A model generated the notes under the pieces. It made no database searches. It was not told the origin of the DNA and was given only the letters and a program-made list of their open reading frames with translations. The position numbers and the translations under genes are program-made. From PALSA-612 sp963755155 (GTDB lineage: Bacteria; Actinomycetota; Thermoleophilia; Gaiellales; Gaiellaceae), in assembly GCA_963755155.1 (NCBI GenBank), contig CAVWIV010000015.1, positions 62,001-126,000 on the forward strand: a stretch of DNA of 64,000 nt. The letters are read 5' to 3'. Shown one piece after another: positions 45,279 to 56,145 of this stretch (position 1 is its first letter; every line of letters begins with the position of its first letter).

Positions 45279-46565
45279 CGGCGACGATCGTCTCGAAGCG
45301 GCGGTCGGGCTCGGCTGCGAGCTCCGCGTGCCAGGACACGTCGACGTGACAGCCCGGTAGGAGCGCTTGCATGCCCGAGAGGATCGTCGGGAGGATGGCG
45401 TCGAACGTCGACCGATCGTCCGTGACGAGCCGCACCTCGAAGCGGGCGGGCTCGTGCTGCACGATCTGGAAGCGGCGTACGCCGTCCGCGAGCTTGATCA
45501 CGCCCCACAAGGGTCGGGAGTGGACGGTCGTGCCGTCGGGCAGGCGGAGGTTGACGACCCGCTTCCCTTCGAGGTCGACGATGCGGCGTGCAGGGCGGCC
45601 GCACGGGCAAGGCGCCGAAGTGATGCGCCCGTAGTCGCCGAGCTCGTAGCGGAGCAGCACCGTGCCCCTGTTGACGAGGTTCGAGATGACGACGCTGCCC
45701 CTCTCTCCCTCGCCGACCGGATCGCCGTCAGGTCCGACCGTCTCGACCACGCACAGGTCCTCGTGCAGATGAAAGCCGTCGCGCGCCTCGCACGTGAAGC
45801 CGATCTTCAGCGACTCGCCCGCGGCGTAGCGCGAGACAACAGGTATGGCGAGCTCGTCCTCGATGAGCTCACGGCAGCTCTCGGACATCGCCGATCCGCC
45901 ATGGACGAGAAGGCGGGGCAGCGGTATCGGCCGCTTCGCCGCAACGACCGCCCGGAAGATCGGCTCGAGCCAGGAGCCGGTTGCGAGGACGACGTCGGGC
46001 CGGATGCTCTCGAGCGCCTCGAGACAGCGTTCGAGCGGCTCTTCCGACGGGACGAACGCGAACGGCGGACGGCGCGGCCGGTACGCGGCTTCGTCGTAGA
46101 AGGCGCGGACGACCAGCAACGTGCCGAGGCGGTACTCGAAGGCGAGCGAGCGGTAGGCCTTCTGTCCGAGCATCGCGACCACGACGGCACGCTCGCGCTC
46201 GGAGTACGCGATGTTCGCGAGCGCCGAGCGTCTGTCGTGGAGGACGTCTAGCGGCTCGCCGCTCGATCCGCTGCGTGCGGATGACGAGACCGTCCGCCTC
46301 CCGTACGGCTTCAGAGCGAAACGCGGCCCTGTCTGCCAGGAGATCTTTCCTCGAGATCAGCGGCAGCTGAGCGAGATCGTCTGCGCCTCGAAAGGCATCG
46401 GGATCGAGCTGCCGGTAGTGCGGCACGTGACGCGAGGCGTGGCGGACGATCTCGCGCACGCGCCGGTCGCGTTGCCTCGAGCTGTCGTTCGAGCGGCGTG
46501 AACGGGAATCGCCGTTGCCCAGGCCACGCGCGGACGATGTCGAACGTTCCCGCCAGGCGCTTCAT
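45275..46565 (-). CDS. PaaK/CapK-like adenylate-forming enzyme, copy 1 (frameshifted)
   Basis: The ATG overlaps the previous stop (ATGA). MKRLAGTFDIVRAWPGQRRF, VPHYRQLDPDAFRGADDLAQ and, after a shift at about 46270, VIRTSGSSGEPLDVLHDRRS (the nucleotide loop) are followed by PRLLVHGGSAMSESCRELIE, VVSRYAAGESLKIGFTCEAR, GFHLHEDLCVVETV, VISNLVNRGTVLLRYELGDY and a CPCGRPARRIVDLEG metal loop. The end near 45275 needs one more shift. The family includes phenylacetate-CoA ligase, coenzyme F390 synthetase and capsule protein CapK; the acid substrate is unknown. Confidence 0.75.
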
Positions 46566-47835
46566 TCGGCCGGTAGCCGCACGACGAACCGGTGCTTCTT
46601 GCCTGGCGCGAGCGTGAGCTCCTGGCGGTGCACGGGTCTCACCTCGCAGCCTCGGAGCAATGACCGCAGCGCCGGCGACCGCCTGCTCCACCACCGGCTC
46701 GAAGCCGGCCGGCTCGACCGTAGACAGCTCGAGATCGAACGCCGTGAGCGCACGCTGCACGACCTGGAAGCGCAGGACGCCGGGCACCCTGCCGACGACG
46801 GCCGAGATGTCCATGGCGCCGACGATCGAGCCGTCGGGGAGCTCGATGACTTCGTTGACGCGGCCGTCCAGGTCGACGAGCAGGCGCGCGCTTCGCCCGC
46901 AGGGGCAGGGCTCGTCCGACAGCGTCCCGCGATCGCCGATCCGGTAGTTGAGGAGCACGGAGCCGCGGTTGAAGAGGTTGGAGAGCAGCAGCTCGCCGTT
47001 CTCGGCATGGACGTGACACAGGTCCTCGTGCAGGTGAAAGCCGTTCTCGCCGCTCGCAGAAGAAGCCGATCTTCAGGCACTCCATGGCGCTGTAGCGCGA
47101 GAGCACGGGGATGCCGAACGTCCGCTCGATGAGCTCGCGCCCCGCAGCCGTCATCGCGTCCCAGGCGTAGATCACGACGCGCGGCAGGTGCCGCGGCGCG
47201 CCGCGCTCGGCAGCGACGCGGAAGAACGCTTCCAGCACGGAGCCAGACCCCGCCAGCGCGTCCGGGCGTATTCGCTCGATCAACTGCACCAGCTCGTCGC
47301 GCGGGCGGTTGCCGTGCTCCTGGCGATAGCGCGGCCGGAACGGCCGGAAGCTCTCCCGAGCGGCGAGACCGCGCACACGGTTGACGTTCTCGACGGTGTC
47401 CGGGCTCAGGAACAGCCGGGTGTAGCGCAGCCGCTTGCCCACGAAGGCCGTCTCGACGGCTCGCTCGCGTTCGGAGTAGGCGACGTTGAGTAGCACCGAG
47501 CGGCGGTCGTGGAAGAGGCTGAGAGACTCGCCCGTCGTACCGGAGGATTGCAGCGTCACGCCGTCGCGGGCCTCCCGCGCGTCCGAGCGGAAGCGTGCAG
47601 GGTCGCGCAGCACGTCCTCTCGCGTCAGCGTCGGCAGGCGGGCGAGATCGTCGGCGCCGCGGATCTCGCGCGGGTCGATGCCCTCGTGCCGGAAGAGATC
47701 CCGGTAGTGCGGGACGTGGCCCGCGGCGTAGAGAACAGTCTCACGCACTGCCCGATCGCGGCGGCCCTCGAGCTCCTCCCGTGGAACGAAGAGCGCGCGC
47801 CACTGGCCCGGCAGGTGCCGGGCGATCGTAAGCAT
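46562..47835 (-). CDS. PaaK/CapK-like adenylate-forming enzyme, copy 2 (frameshifted)
   Basis: The product opens MLTIARHLPGQWRALFVPRE. The ATP loop is VTLQSSGTTGESLSLFHDRR, then VLLNVAYSERERAVETAFVG, PVLSRYSAMECLKIGFFCE, LLSNLFNRGSVLLNYRIGDR, CPCGRSARLLVDLDGRVNEV and the end LAPGKKHRFVVRLPAE. Shifts at about 47050 and 46665 break it. It is about 424 residues and closer to copy 3 than to copy 1. Confidence 0.8.
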
Positions 47836-47848
47836 CCCCCGAGCCGGC

Positions 47849-49153
47849 TCATTCGATCGGGAGCAGGACGATCGGGCGGTACTTCTTCCCCGGCTCGATG
47901 GGCACCTCCGCGACGTAGACGGCCTCCACGTCGTAGCCGCCGAGGATCTCCCGGACGGCGCCCGCGGCGGCGGCAGCGCCGTCGTCGAACGCCTTCCGGT
48001 CGACCGTGGTCAGCCGCAGCTCGAACGACGTCGGCGCGACCTGGACGAGCTGGAAGCGCACGACGCCGGGAACGCGGTTGAGCGCGGTGGTGAGGATGTA
48101 CGGGCCGGCGAAGGAGCCGTCGGGCTTCGCCACGTACTCGCTCGTCCGCCCCTCGAGGTCGGCCAGCACGTGCGTGGTCCGCCCACACGCGCACGCGGCC
48201 GTCGAGATCCGCCCGAGGTCTCCGATGCGGTAGTTGAGCAGCACGCTGCCGCGGTTGACGAGGTTCGAGAGGACGATCTCGCCGGGCTCACCATCCGGGA
48301 GCCGGTTGCCGTTCCTGTCCACGATCGTGAGCTGGCAGAGGTCCTCGTGGAGGTGGAAGCCCTCCCGTTCCTCGCACGTGAACCCGACCTTCAGGCACTC
48401 CATCGCGCTGTACTTCGAGATCACGGGCATGCCGAACGTGTCCTCGATGAGCTTCCGTCCGCCCGGCGACATGTGATCCCAGGTGTAGAGGAGCGCTTTG
48501 GCCCGGTGCTTCGGCCCGCCGCGGGCCGCGGCGGCACGGAAGAACGCTTCGAGGTGAGAGCCGGCGCCGAGGATGATGTCGGGGCGTACGGTGTCGATCA
48601 GCTCGTCCACGGCGGTGGGCGCCTGGCTGAGGGAGCCCCGCACGTAGCGCGGCCGGAGCGGCCGGAAGCTCGTCTGGGCCATGAAGCCCCGAACGCGGTC
48701 GATGTTCTCCCGAAGATCGGAGCCGAGCTGAAGGCGCGTGTAGCGGGCCCGCTTGCCGACGAAGGCCGTCTCGACGGCGCGCTCGCGCTCGCCGTAGGCG
48801 ACGTTGAGGAGGACGGTGCGGCGATCGTGGAAGAGATCGAGCGGCCGGCCGGTGGTCCCCGAGGACTGGAGCGTCAAGCCGTGCTGGACGCCGGGATCCG
48901 TCGAGCGGAATCGCCCGGAGTCGGCCCGAACCTCGTCTCTCGACACAACGGGCAGCCGCGCGAGGTCGTCCGCAGTGCGAATCTCGCGCGGATCGATGTC
49001 TTCCTGCGCGAACAGCTCGCGGTAGTACGGGACGTGCTCGGCGGCATAGGCGACGGTCTCGCGGACGCGCCGGTCTCGGTCTGCCAGCAGCTGCTCGCGG
49101 TCGCGAAAGAGCGCCCGCTTCTGCCCGGGGAGGGCGCGGGCGATCGTGACCAT
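47849..49153 (-). CDS. PaaK/CapK-like adenylate-forming enzyme, copy 3 (intact)
   Basis: The only unbroken copy, 434 residues from MVTIARALPGQKRALFRDRE. Motifs are GLTLQSSGTTGRPLDLFHDR, VLLNVAYGERERAVETAFVG, PVISKYSAMECLKVGFTCEE, GFHLHEDLCQLTIV, EIVLSNLVNRGSVLLNYRIG, CACGRTTHVLADLEGR and the end EPGKKYRPIVLLPIE. Conserved Cys pairs (TCE, DLC, CAC) probably bind zinc. Starts a few codons upstream are possible. It lies between the acetyltransferase and copy 2, 13 bases before the latter. Confidence 0.85.
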   Translation of the reverse strand: MVTIARALPGQKRALFRDREQLLADRDRRVRETVAYAAEHVPYYRELFAQEDIDPREIRTADDLARLPVVSRDEVRADSGRFRSTDPGVQHGLTLQSSGTTGRPLDLFHDRRTVLLNVAYGERERAVETAFVGKRARYTRLQLGSDLRENIDRVRGFMAQTSFRPLRPRYVRGSLSQAPTAVDELIDTVRPDIILGAGSHLEAFFRAAAARGGPKHRAKALLYTWDHMSPGGRKLIEDTFGMPVISKYSAMECLKVGFTCEEREGFHLHEDLCQLTIVDRNGNRLPDGEPGEIVLSNLVNRGSVLLNYRIGDLGRISTAACACGRTTHVLADLEGRTSEYVAKPDGSFAGPYILTTALNRVPGVVRFQLVQVAPTSFELRLTTVDRKAFDDGAAAAAGAVREILGGYDVEAVYVAEVPIEPGKKYRPIVLLPIE

Positions 49154-49167
49154 GCCCGACAGGCGTC

Positions 49168-49695
49168 TCACTGGCGTCTGAACTCCCTTCGCCACGGCCC
49201 GAACCCGATGGTCCCGATGCGGCCGACGCGCAGGTAGCCCGCCTTCTCGTACGCCCGCTTGCCGGCATGGTTCTCCATCAGCACGCCGGCGAGGATACGG
49301 CGACAGCCCTCCTCCGCCAGCGCGTGCGCGAGCCGCGTGCCCGCCGCGCCGGACACCCCGCGGCCCCTCAGGCCGGGCACAGTGAACGTCTCCGAGAGGA
49401 ACACCTCGTCCGGCTCGAGGTCGAGCCACGTGCCGAGGTACTCGACGAACGCTCGTCGCCCGGCGATCCAGCGCGACGAGACGATCGTGCCTGCCTCCCG
49501 CGCGACGAAGCACCGGTCTCCGCGATCGAGACGCGCTCGCACATCGTCGTCATCCGTCTCGGCGAGAAATCCGTACTCGAGCTCGAGCGGCGTCTCGCGG
49601 AGGGTGGGCGGAGGATCGAGGCCTAGCACCACGAGCTCGAGCCGGCGGTACAGGTGAGCCCACGCGAGGCCGCCGAACCAGACGCGGCGGATCAC
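49168..49695 (-). CDS. GNAT-family N-acetyltransferase
   Basis: A GTG overlapping the methyltransferase stop (GTGA) starts VIRRVWFGGLAWAHLYRRLE. The GNAT core is RCFVAREAGTIVSSRWIAGR, VFLSETFTVPGLRGRGVSGA (acetyl-CoA loop), RLAHALAEEGCRRILAGVLM and ENHAGKRAYEKAGYLRVGRI. 175 residues, intact. The substrate is probably an amine made in the same pathway as the PaaK-like products. Confidence 0.85.
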   Translation of the reverse strand: MIRRVWFGGLAWAHLYRRLELVVLGLDPPPTLRETPLELEYGFLAETDDDDVRARLDRGDRCFVAREAGTIVSSRWIAGRRAFVEYLGTWLDLEPDEVFLSETFTVPGLRGRGVSGAAGTRLAHALAEEGCRRILAGVLMENHAGKRAYEKAGYLRVGRIGTIGFGPWRREFRRQ

Positions 49696-50438
49696 CCGCG
49701 CTTCACCGCGCGGGCGGCCAGGAACTGCCCCGTGAGAAACCGCGTCGGCAGCCGTCCCAGGCGCTCGAGGCCGAGCATCGCGTCCATGCCTCCGCCGACC
49801 GCGAGAGCGATCACCCGCGGGACGTGCATGATCGCCGTCGTCGTCTGCACGTCGAAGCCCGTCATCGCGAGCAGCCGTTGGAGCTCGCTTGGCCTGCACG
49901 TCGCGCCGACGTAGTGCGGGACGAGCCTGATGCCGTGGAGCCAGCGGAAGGGCAATGCGTTTCGCACGGCGACGAGCGGATTGGAGAGATTGTCGAGCGA
50001 CACGACGAGTGTGCCGCCCGGTGCGAGCACCCGCCGGAGCTCGCGCAGCGCCTCGCCGATCTCGGCGACGGTCTCGAAGTGGTCGAGCGTGGACGTCGAC
50101 ACGACCGCGTCGAAGGTGCCGTCCTCGTAGGGAAGCTCGCGTACGTCGCAGCACTCGGCGTGGATCTCGGGATGGCGCCTCGCCGCCTCGTCGACCACAG
50201 TTCGCGAGACGTCGATCGCATCGACGCTCTGAAAGCGCTCGCCCAGCACGTGCGCGAGCCCGTCGCCCACCGCCTCCTCGAAGAGATCGGTCTTCAACAC
50301 GCGGTCCGCGCTCTTCGGCAGCCACCGTTCGAGCAGCAGGCGGTTGACCTCGTCGCCGTACGCGCGCAGGAAGAGATGGCGCCGCGTGCGCGGCAGCTCC
50401 GAGAGCGCGCTCTCCCACCTGCCTTCGTGCTGATCCAT
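49692..50438 (-). CDS. Class I SAM-dependent methyltransferase
   Basis: MDQHEGRWESALSELPRTRR starts a 248-residue protein. The SAM site reads RVLKTDLFEEAVGDGLAHVL then FQSVDAIDVSRTVVDEAARR, ECCDVRELPYEDGTFDAVVS and LRELRRVLAPGGTLVVSLDN (motifs I-III). Glycine-rich motif I is modified (KTDLFEEAVGDG), as in some small-molecule methylases. It is the first gene of the minus-strand operon with the GNAT and three PaaK-like genes, divergent from the dehydrogenase at 50470. Confidence 0.85.
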   Translation of the reverse strand: MDQHEGRWESALSELPRTRRHLFLRAYGDEVNRLLLERWLPKSADRVLKTDLFEEAVGDGLAHVLGERFQSVDAIDVSRTVVDEAARRHPEIHAECCDVRELPYEDGTFDAVVSTSTLDHFETVAEIGEALRELRRVLAPGGTLVVSLDNLSNPLVAVRNALPFRWLHGIRLVPHYVGATCRPSELQRLLAMTGFDVQTTTAIMHVPRVIALAVGGGMDAMLGLERLGRLPTRFLTGQFLAARAVKRG

Positions 50439-50469
50439 CGTCCTGCGGGGCACGTTAGCCTCTCGCCTC

Positions 50470-51306
50470 GTGCCCCTCGACCACGTGCTCGTCGTCGGCG
50501 CCGGCCAGATGGGCGGCGGCATCGCCCAGGTGCTGGCGGCGTCAGGCCGTCGCGTCTCGCTCCACGACGCGGCCCCGGGTGCGGTCGAACGCGGCCTGGA
50601 GACGATGCGCCGCAGCCTCGAGAAGCTCGCAGAGAAGGGCGGCGCCGATCCGGACGAGGTGCTCGCGCGCGTCGAGCCGGTGGAGGGCATCGTCGAGGCG
50701 GACCTGATGATCGAGGCGGTTGTGGAGGACGCCGCCGTGAAGGAAGCGATCTTCCGCGAGGCTGACCTCACCCTGCCCGCGGACGCGATCCTCGCCTCGA
50801 ACACCTCCTCCATCCCGATCGCCACCCTGGCGGCCGCAACCGCGCGCCCGACACAAGTGATCGGCATGCACTTCTTCAACCCCGTGCCGGTGATGTCGCT
50901 CGTCGAGGTCATCAGGGCGCCGGAGACCTCGGACGGGACCGCCGCCGCGATCGTCGCGCTCGCTCGAGACCTCGGCAAGACGCCGGCGGAGGCGAACGAC
51001 TTCCCCGGCTTCGTGTCGAACCGCATCCTCATGCCGTTCATCAACGAAGCCGCGTACGCGCTTCAGGACGGAGTCGCCGAGCCGGAGGCGATCGACACGA
51101 TTGCGAAGCTCGGGTTCAACCACCCGATCGGGCCGCTGGCGCTCGCCGACCTCATCGGGCTCGACACGTGCGTCTCGATCATGGAGGTGCTGCACGAGGG
51201 GCTGGGTGACGAGAAGTACGCGCCCTGCCCTCTGCTCCGCGAGCACGTTGCCGCCGGACGGCTGGGCCGAAAGAGCGGCCAGGGCTTCTACGACTACGCG
51301 CGATGA
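50470..51306 (+). CDS. 3-hydroxyacyl-CoA (3-hydroxybutyryl-CoA) dehydrogenase
   Basis: A GTG starts VPLDHVLVVGAGQMGGGIAQ, an NAD Rossmann loop. ADAILASNTSSIPIATLAAA, VIGMHFFNPVPVMSLVEVIR (catalytic His) and DFPGFVSNRILMPFINEAAY follow, then GFNHPIGPLALADLIGLDTC in the dimer domain. 278 residues, typical for the stand-alone enzyme of butanoyl/crotonyl metabolism. ATGA overlap with the acyl-CoA dehydrogenase shows one operon. Confidence 0.93.
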   Translation: MPLDHVLVVGAGQMGGGIAQVLAASGRRVSLHDAAPGAVERGLETMRRSLEKLAEKGGADPDEVLARVEPVEGIVEADLMIEAVVEDAAVKEAIFREADLTLPADAILASNTSSIPIATLAAATARPTQVIGMHFFNPVPVMSLVEVIRAPETSDGTAAAIVALARDLGKTPAEANDFPGFVSNRILMPFINEAAYALQDGVAEPEAIDTIAKLGFNHPIGPLALADLIGLDTCVSIMEVLHEGLGDEKYAPCPLLREHVAAGRLGRKSGQGFYDYAR

Positions 51307-52457
51307 ACTTCGAGCTGACAGCCGAGCAGCAGGAGATCCAGGCGCTCGCGCGGGAGCTGGCGGACGCAGAGATCGCACCACACGCGGCCGACTGGGACCG
51401 CGAGCATCTCTTCCCGCAGGACGTCTTCGCGAGACTCGCCGCGGTCGGGCTCATGGGCGTCTGCGTGCCCGAGGAGTACGGCGGGGCCGGCGCCGACTTC
51501 CTGTCGTACATCCTCGTGCTCGAGCAGCTGTCGCGTGCGGACGCCGGCGTCGGCGTCACGGTGGCAGTGCACACGAGCGCCACGACGCTTCCGATCCTCG
51601 CCTGGGGCACCGACGAGCAGAAGTCGCGGTTCGTGCCGCGGCTCGCGCGCGGCGAGACGATCGGCGCGTTCGCGCTCTCGGAGCCGGACGTCGGCTCCGA
51701 CGCGTCGCGCCTGCGCTGCGCCGCGACGCGAGACGGTGACGAGTGGGTGATCTCCGGCCAGAAGCAGTGGATCACGAACGCGAAGTACTCGGACACGCTG
51801 CTCGTCTTCGCGCGCACGGATCCGGAGACGCCGGGCGCACGCGGCATCTCTGCCTTCCTGCTCGGCGCGGAGCATGTGCAGGTGACCCGCGAGGAGGAGA
51901 AGCTGGGCCTCAACTCGTCGTCCACGGGCGACCTCGTCCTCGACCAGGCACGCGCCGGCGCGGACCGCATGCTGGGCGCCGAGGGCGAGGGGTTCGCGGT
52001 CGCGATGTCGACGCTCGACGGCGGTCGCATCGGCATCGCCGCGCAGGCGCTCGGCATCGCTCAGGCGGCGTACGACGTCGCTCGCGAGTACGCGCTCGAG
52101 CGTCACTCGTTCGGGCAGCCGATCGCCCGCCACCAGGCGATCCAGTGGAAGCTCGTCGACATGGCGGTCGAGATCGAGGCTGCTCGCCTGCTCACGTACA
52201 GGGCCGCGTGGCTGAAGGAGAACGGCCTGCCGCACGCGGCGGCCGGCGCGAAGGCGAAGCTCGCCGCCTCCGAGACGGCGCGGCGGCAAACGGCGGAGGC
52301 GATCCAGGTGCTCGGCGGCTACGGCTACACGAAGGAGTTTCCGGTCGAGCGCTACTATCGCGACGCGAAGATCACGGAGATCTATGAAGGGACGAGCGAG
52401 ATCCAGCGGCTCGTCATCGCCCGCGACATCCTGGGGGCGCATGCCGCGAGAACCTGA
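51303..52457 (+). CDS. Acyl-CoA dehydrogenase
   Basis: 384 residues from MNFELTAEQQEIQALARELA. FAD and substrate sites read GAFALSEPDVGSDASRLRCA, GDEWVISGQKQWITNAKYSD and LDGGRIGIAAQALGIAQAAY; the catalytic Glu is in KITEIYEGTSEIQRLVIARD. This pattern is that of short-chain (butyryl-CoA-type) enzymes. It transfers electrons to the ETF encoded at 63.1-64 kb. The last 17 bases overlap the adenosyltransferase start. Confidence 0.94.
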   Translation: MNFELTAEQQEIQALARELADAEIAPHAADWDREHLFPQDVFARLAAVGLMGVCVPEEYGGAGADFLSYILVLEQLSRADAGVGVTVAVHTSATTLPILAWGTDEQKSRFVPRLARGETIGAFALSEPDVGSDASRLRCAATRDGDEWVISGQKQWITNAKYSDTLLVFARTDPETPGARGISAFLLGAEHVQVTREEEKLGLNSSSTGDLVLDQARAGADRMLGAEGEGFAVAMSTLDGGRIGIAAQALGIAQAAYDVAREYALERHSFGQPIARHQAIQWKLVDMAVEIEAARLLTYRAAWLKENGLPHAAAGAKAKLAASETARRQTAEAIQVLGGYGYTKEFPVERYYRDAKITEIYEGTSEIQRLVIARDILGAHAART

Positions 52458-52998
52458 TGAGCCCGTCCGCCTGACGAAGATCTACACGCGCGGCGGCGAC
52501 GCCGGTCAGACAAGTCTTGGTAGCGGGACGCGCGTCTCGAAGCTCGATCCGCGCGTCGTTGCGAACGGCGAGGTGGACGAGCTCAACTCGCTCGTCGGCT
52601 GGGCGACCGTCGTGGCGGAGGGAGCGTTCGCCGACACGCTCGCGCGGGTGGAGAACGAGCTCTTCGACCTCGGCGCCGACATCACTGTCCCCACTGATGA
52701 GGCAGGCCTGCGCGTGACGCAGGAGCAGATCGACCGGCTGGAGGCCGACTGCGACCGCTACAACGAGCCGCTGCCGGAGCTCAAGAGCTTCGTCCTCCCC
52801 GGCGGCTCCGAGCTCGCCGCGAGGCTGTTCGTCGCGCGGGCCGTGTGCCGCCGCGCCGAGCGGTCCGTCATCGCGGCCGGCGCCAGCCCGCTCGTGTGCA
52901 TCTACCTCAACCGGCTCTCCGACCTCCTCTTCATCCTCGCGCGGGCGGCGAACGCCGCCGCCGGTGAGCCAGAGACGCTCTGGAAGCCTGGGAAGTAG
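52441..52998 (+). CDS. PduO-type cob(I)alamin adenosyltransferase
   Basis: 185 residues from MPREPDEPVRLTKIYTRGGD. The PduO signature is complete: TKIYTRGGDAGQTSLGSGTR (ATP loop), GEVDELNSLVGW, SFVLPGGSELAARLFVARAV, CRRAERSVIAAG and LNRLSDLLFILARAAN. It makes adenosylcobalamin, the cofactor needed by the B12 mutase 1.5 kb downstream, and it overlaps the acyl-CoA dehydrogenase, so supply and use of the cofactor are co-regulated. Confidence 0.94.
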   Translation: MPREPDEPVRLTKIYTRGGDAGQTSLGSGTRVSKLDPRVVANGEVDELNSLVGWATVVAEGAFADTLARVENELFDLGADITVPTDEAGLRVTQEQIDRLEADCDRYNEPLPELKSFVLPGGSELAARLFVARAVCRRAERSVIAAGASPLVCIYLNRLSDLLFILARAANAAAGEPETLWKPGK

Positions 52999-53008
52999 CC
53001 GGCCGTCA

Positions 53009-54214
53009 ATGACGCTCGTCCGCTCGGGCGTGTTGCTGACGGCTGCCGTCGGGCTCGCGAACCTCCTCAACGCGGCCTTCCAGTTCTCGCTCGCGCGGAT
53101 CCTCGAGCCGGACGAGTACGCGTTGCTCGCCGCGCTGTTCGCGATCGTCATCGTGGCGGCGATACCGCCGCTCGCGTTCCAGGCCACTGCGGCGCGAGAG
53201 GTGTCCGTTCGGCTCGAGCACGGCGACGAGCGCGGCGCGGGGATGTTCTTGCGCGGCATGGCCCGCTCGGTCGTGTTCTGGGGGACGGTGCTCGCCCTCG
53301 GCGGCATCGCTGTGGCGGTCGTCGTGACTCTCGCCGGCATGGACGACCCGCTCGCCGTGGGGGCGACCGTGATCACGATCGCCGCCGCCCTCGGCATTCC
53401 CGTCGTCTGGGGCGGCCTGCAGGGCTCGGGCCGGTTCTACTCGCTCTCAGGAGCGCACGTGCTGTTCGCGGGAGCGCGGCTCGCGGCGGGGCTTGCGATC
53501 GCCCTCGCAGGAGGCAGCGTCGGCGCGGTGATGGTCGGCGTCGCGGGCGCAACGATGCTGACGCTCCTGCTGACGGCGCTGCCGATCCGGTCGCTCTTCG
53601 AGGTTGGCCGCGGCGCCGCTGGGCAGGCGCTGGCGACCCGCGCTAACGCCGGAGCGGCTCTCGGCCTCACCGCCCTCTGGGCGCTCATGTACTCGGACCT
53701 GCTCGCCGCGCGGCTGGCCTTTGACGGAGACGAGGCCGGCGCGTACGCGGCGGCGGCCGTTGCCTCGAAGGTGCTCCTGCTCGTCCCGATCGCGGCGACG
53801 ACTGTCCTCTTCCCGCGCATTGCGGTGCTTCACGACCGGGCCCGAGAGCGGCAGTACCTCCTGACGGGTCTCGGTGTCGTGGCCGCAGCGTCGGCGCTCG
53901 CCACCGCCTTCGCCTGGCTTCTCGCAGAGCCGCTGATCGACCTCCTCTTCGGCTCCGAGTACGAGGCGGCAGACGCCTGGCTCGGCCCGCTCTGTCTGGC
54001 GATGTCGCTCTACGGGCTCGCGATCGTGTACCTCTACCACTTCCTCGCTCTGGGCCGATCCCGGGTCGCCGTCGTGCTCGTAGCGCTCCTCGCCACGCAA
54101 ACCGTCGCCTACGCCCTCTTCCACGACGAGCCGGCCGACCTGATCGGCATCCAGATCGCGTTCGGCGTTCTGACGGTGATCGCGTGCGAGACGTGGTATC
54201 ACCTACGGCGATGA
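53009..54214 (+). CDS. Oligosaccharide flippase-like (MOP superfamily) membrane protein
   Basis: 401 residues with about 12 hydrophobic helices; the start MTLVRSGVLLTAAVGLANLL and AAFQFSLARILEPDEYALLA match Wzx-type polysaccharide exporters. Internal pieces (PVVWGGLQGSGRFYSLSGAH, LLFGSEYEAADAWLGPLCLA) fit the same family. It should move lipid-linked sugars across the membrane. It is wedged between B12 genes with 10-base spacing and an ATGA overlap, which does not indicate a shared pathway. Confidence 0.8.
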   Translation: MTLVRSGVLLTAAVGLANLLNAAFQFSLARILEPDEYALLAALFAIVIVAAIPPLAFQATAAREVSVRLEHGDERGAGMFLRGMARSVVFWGTVLALGGIAVAVVVTLAGMDDPLAVGATVITIAAALGIPVVWGGLQGSGRFYSLSGAHVLFAGARLAAGLAIALAGGSVGAVMVGVAGATMLTLLLTALPIRSLFEVGRGAAGQALATRANAGAALGLTALWALMYSDLLAARLAFDGDEAGAYAAAAVASKVLLLVPIAATTVLFPRIAVLHDRARERQYLLTGLGVVAAASALATAFAWLLAEPLIDLLFGSEYEAADAWLGPLCLAMSLYGLAIVYLYHFLALGRSRVAVVLVALLATQTVAYALFHDEPADLIGIQIAFGVLTVIACETWYHLRR

Positions 54215-54486
54215 GCGCAGCCGACGCCGAGAGGCAGAAACTCCGCTACCGGCGTCTGGGCGGCGGCTATCACCGACAGGACGTCGAGGAGTCGCTCCAG
54301 CAGCTCCTGACGACGGTCGGGTCCGTCCAGGGCACGATCGAGGTGCTGCGTCGCCGTACGGCTCAGCTCGAGGCCGAGCTCGCCGCCGCGAGGGAGGAGC
54401 TGGGCGCGTACCACGCGCGGGACGCCTGGCTGGAAGCCACCATCCAGCGGGCCGAAGAGATCCTCGCCCGCGCGGTTGCGGAATAG
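54211..54486 (+). CDS. Short DivIVA-like coiled-coil protein
   Basis: 91 residues: KLRYRRLGGGYHRQDVEESL resembles the DivIVA/Wag31 membrane-binding entry (G-Y...VEexL), followed by one long coiled coil (RRRTAQLEAELAAAREELGA, EATIQRAEEILARAVAE). It is much shorter than Wag31, so it may be a GpsB-like adaptor. The ATG overlaps the flippase stop, and the end is nine bases from the mutase start. Confidence 0.65.
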   Translation: MSAADAERQKLRYRRLGGGYHRQDVEESLQQLLTTVGSVQGTIEVLRRRTAQLEAELAAAREELGAYHARDAWLEATIQRAEEILARAVAE

Positions 54487-54494
54487 TTCACGCG

Positions 54495-56099
<1,605 letters not shown>

Positions 56100-56145
56100 C
56101 AGGCACACTGTGACAACACGCCTCACGGCGACGTAGGGGGGTTGG

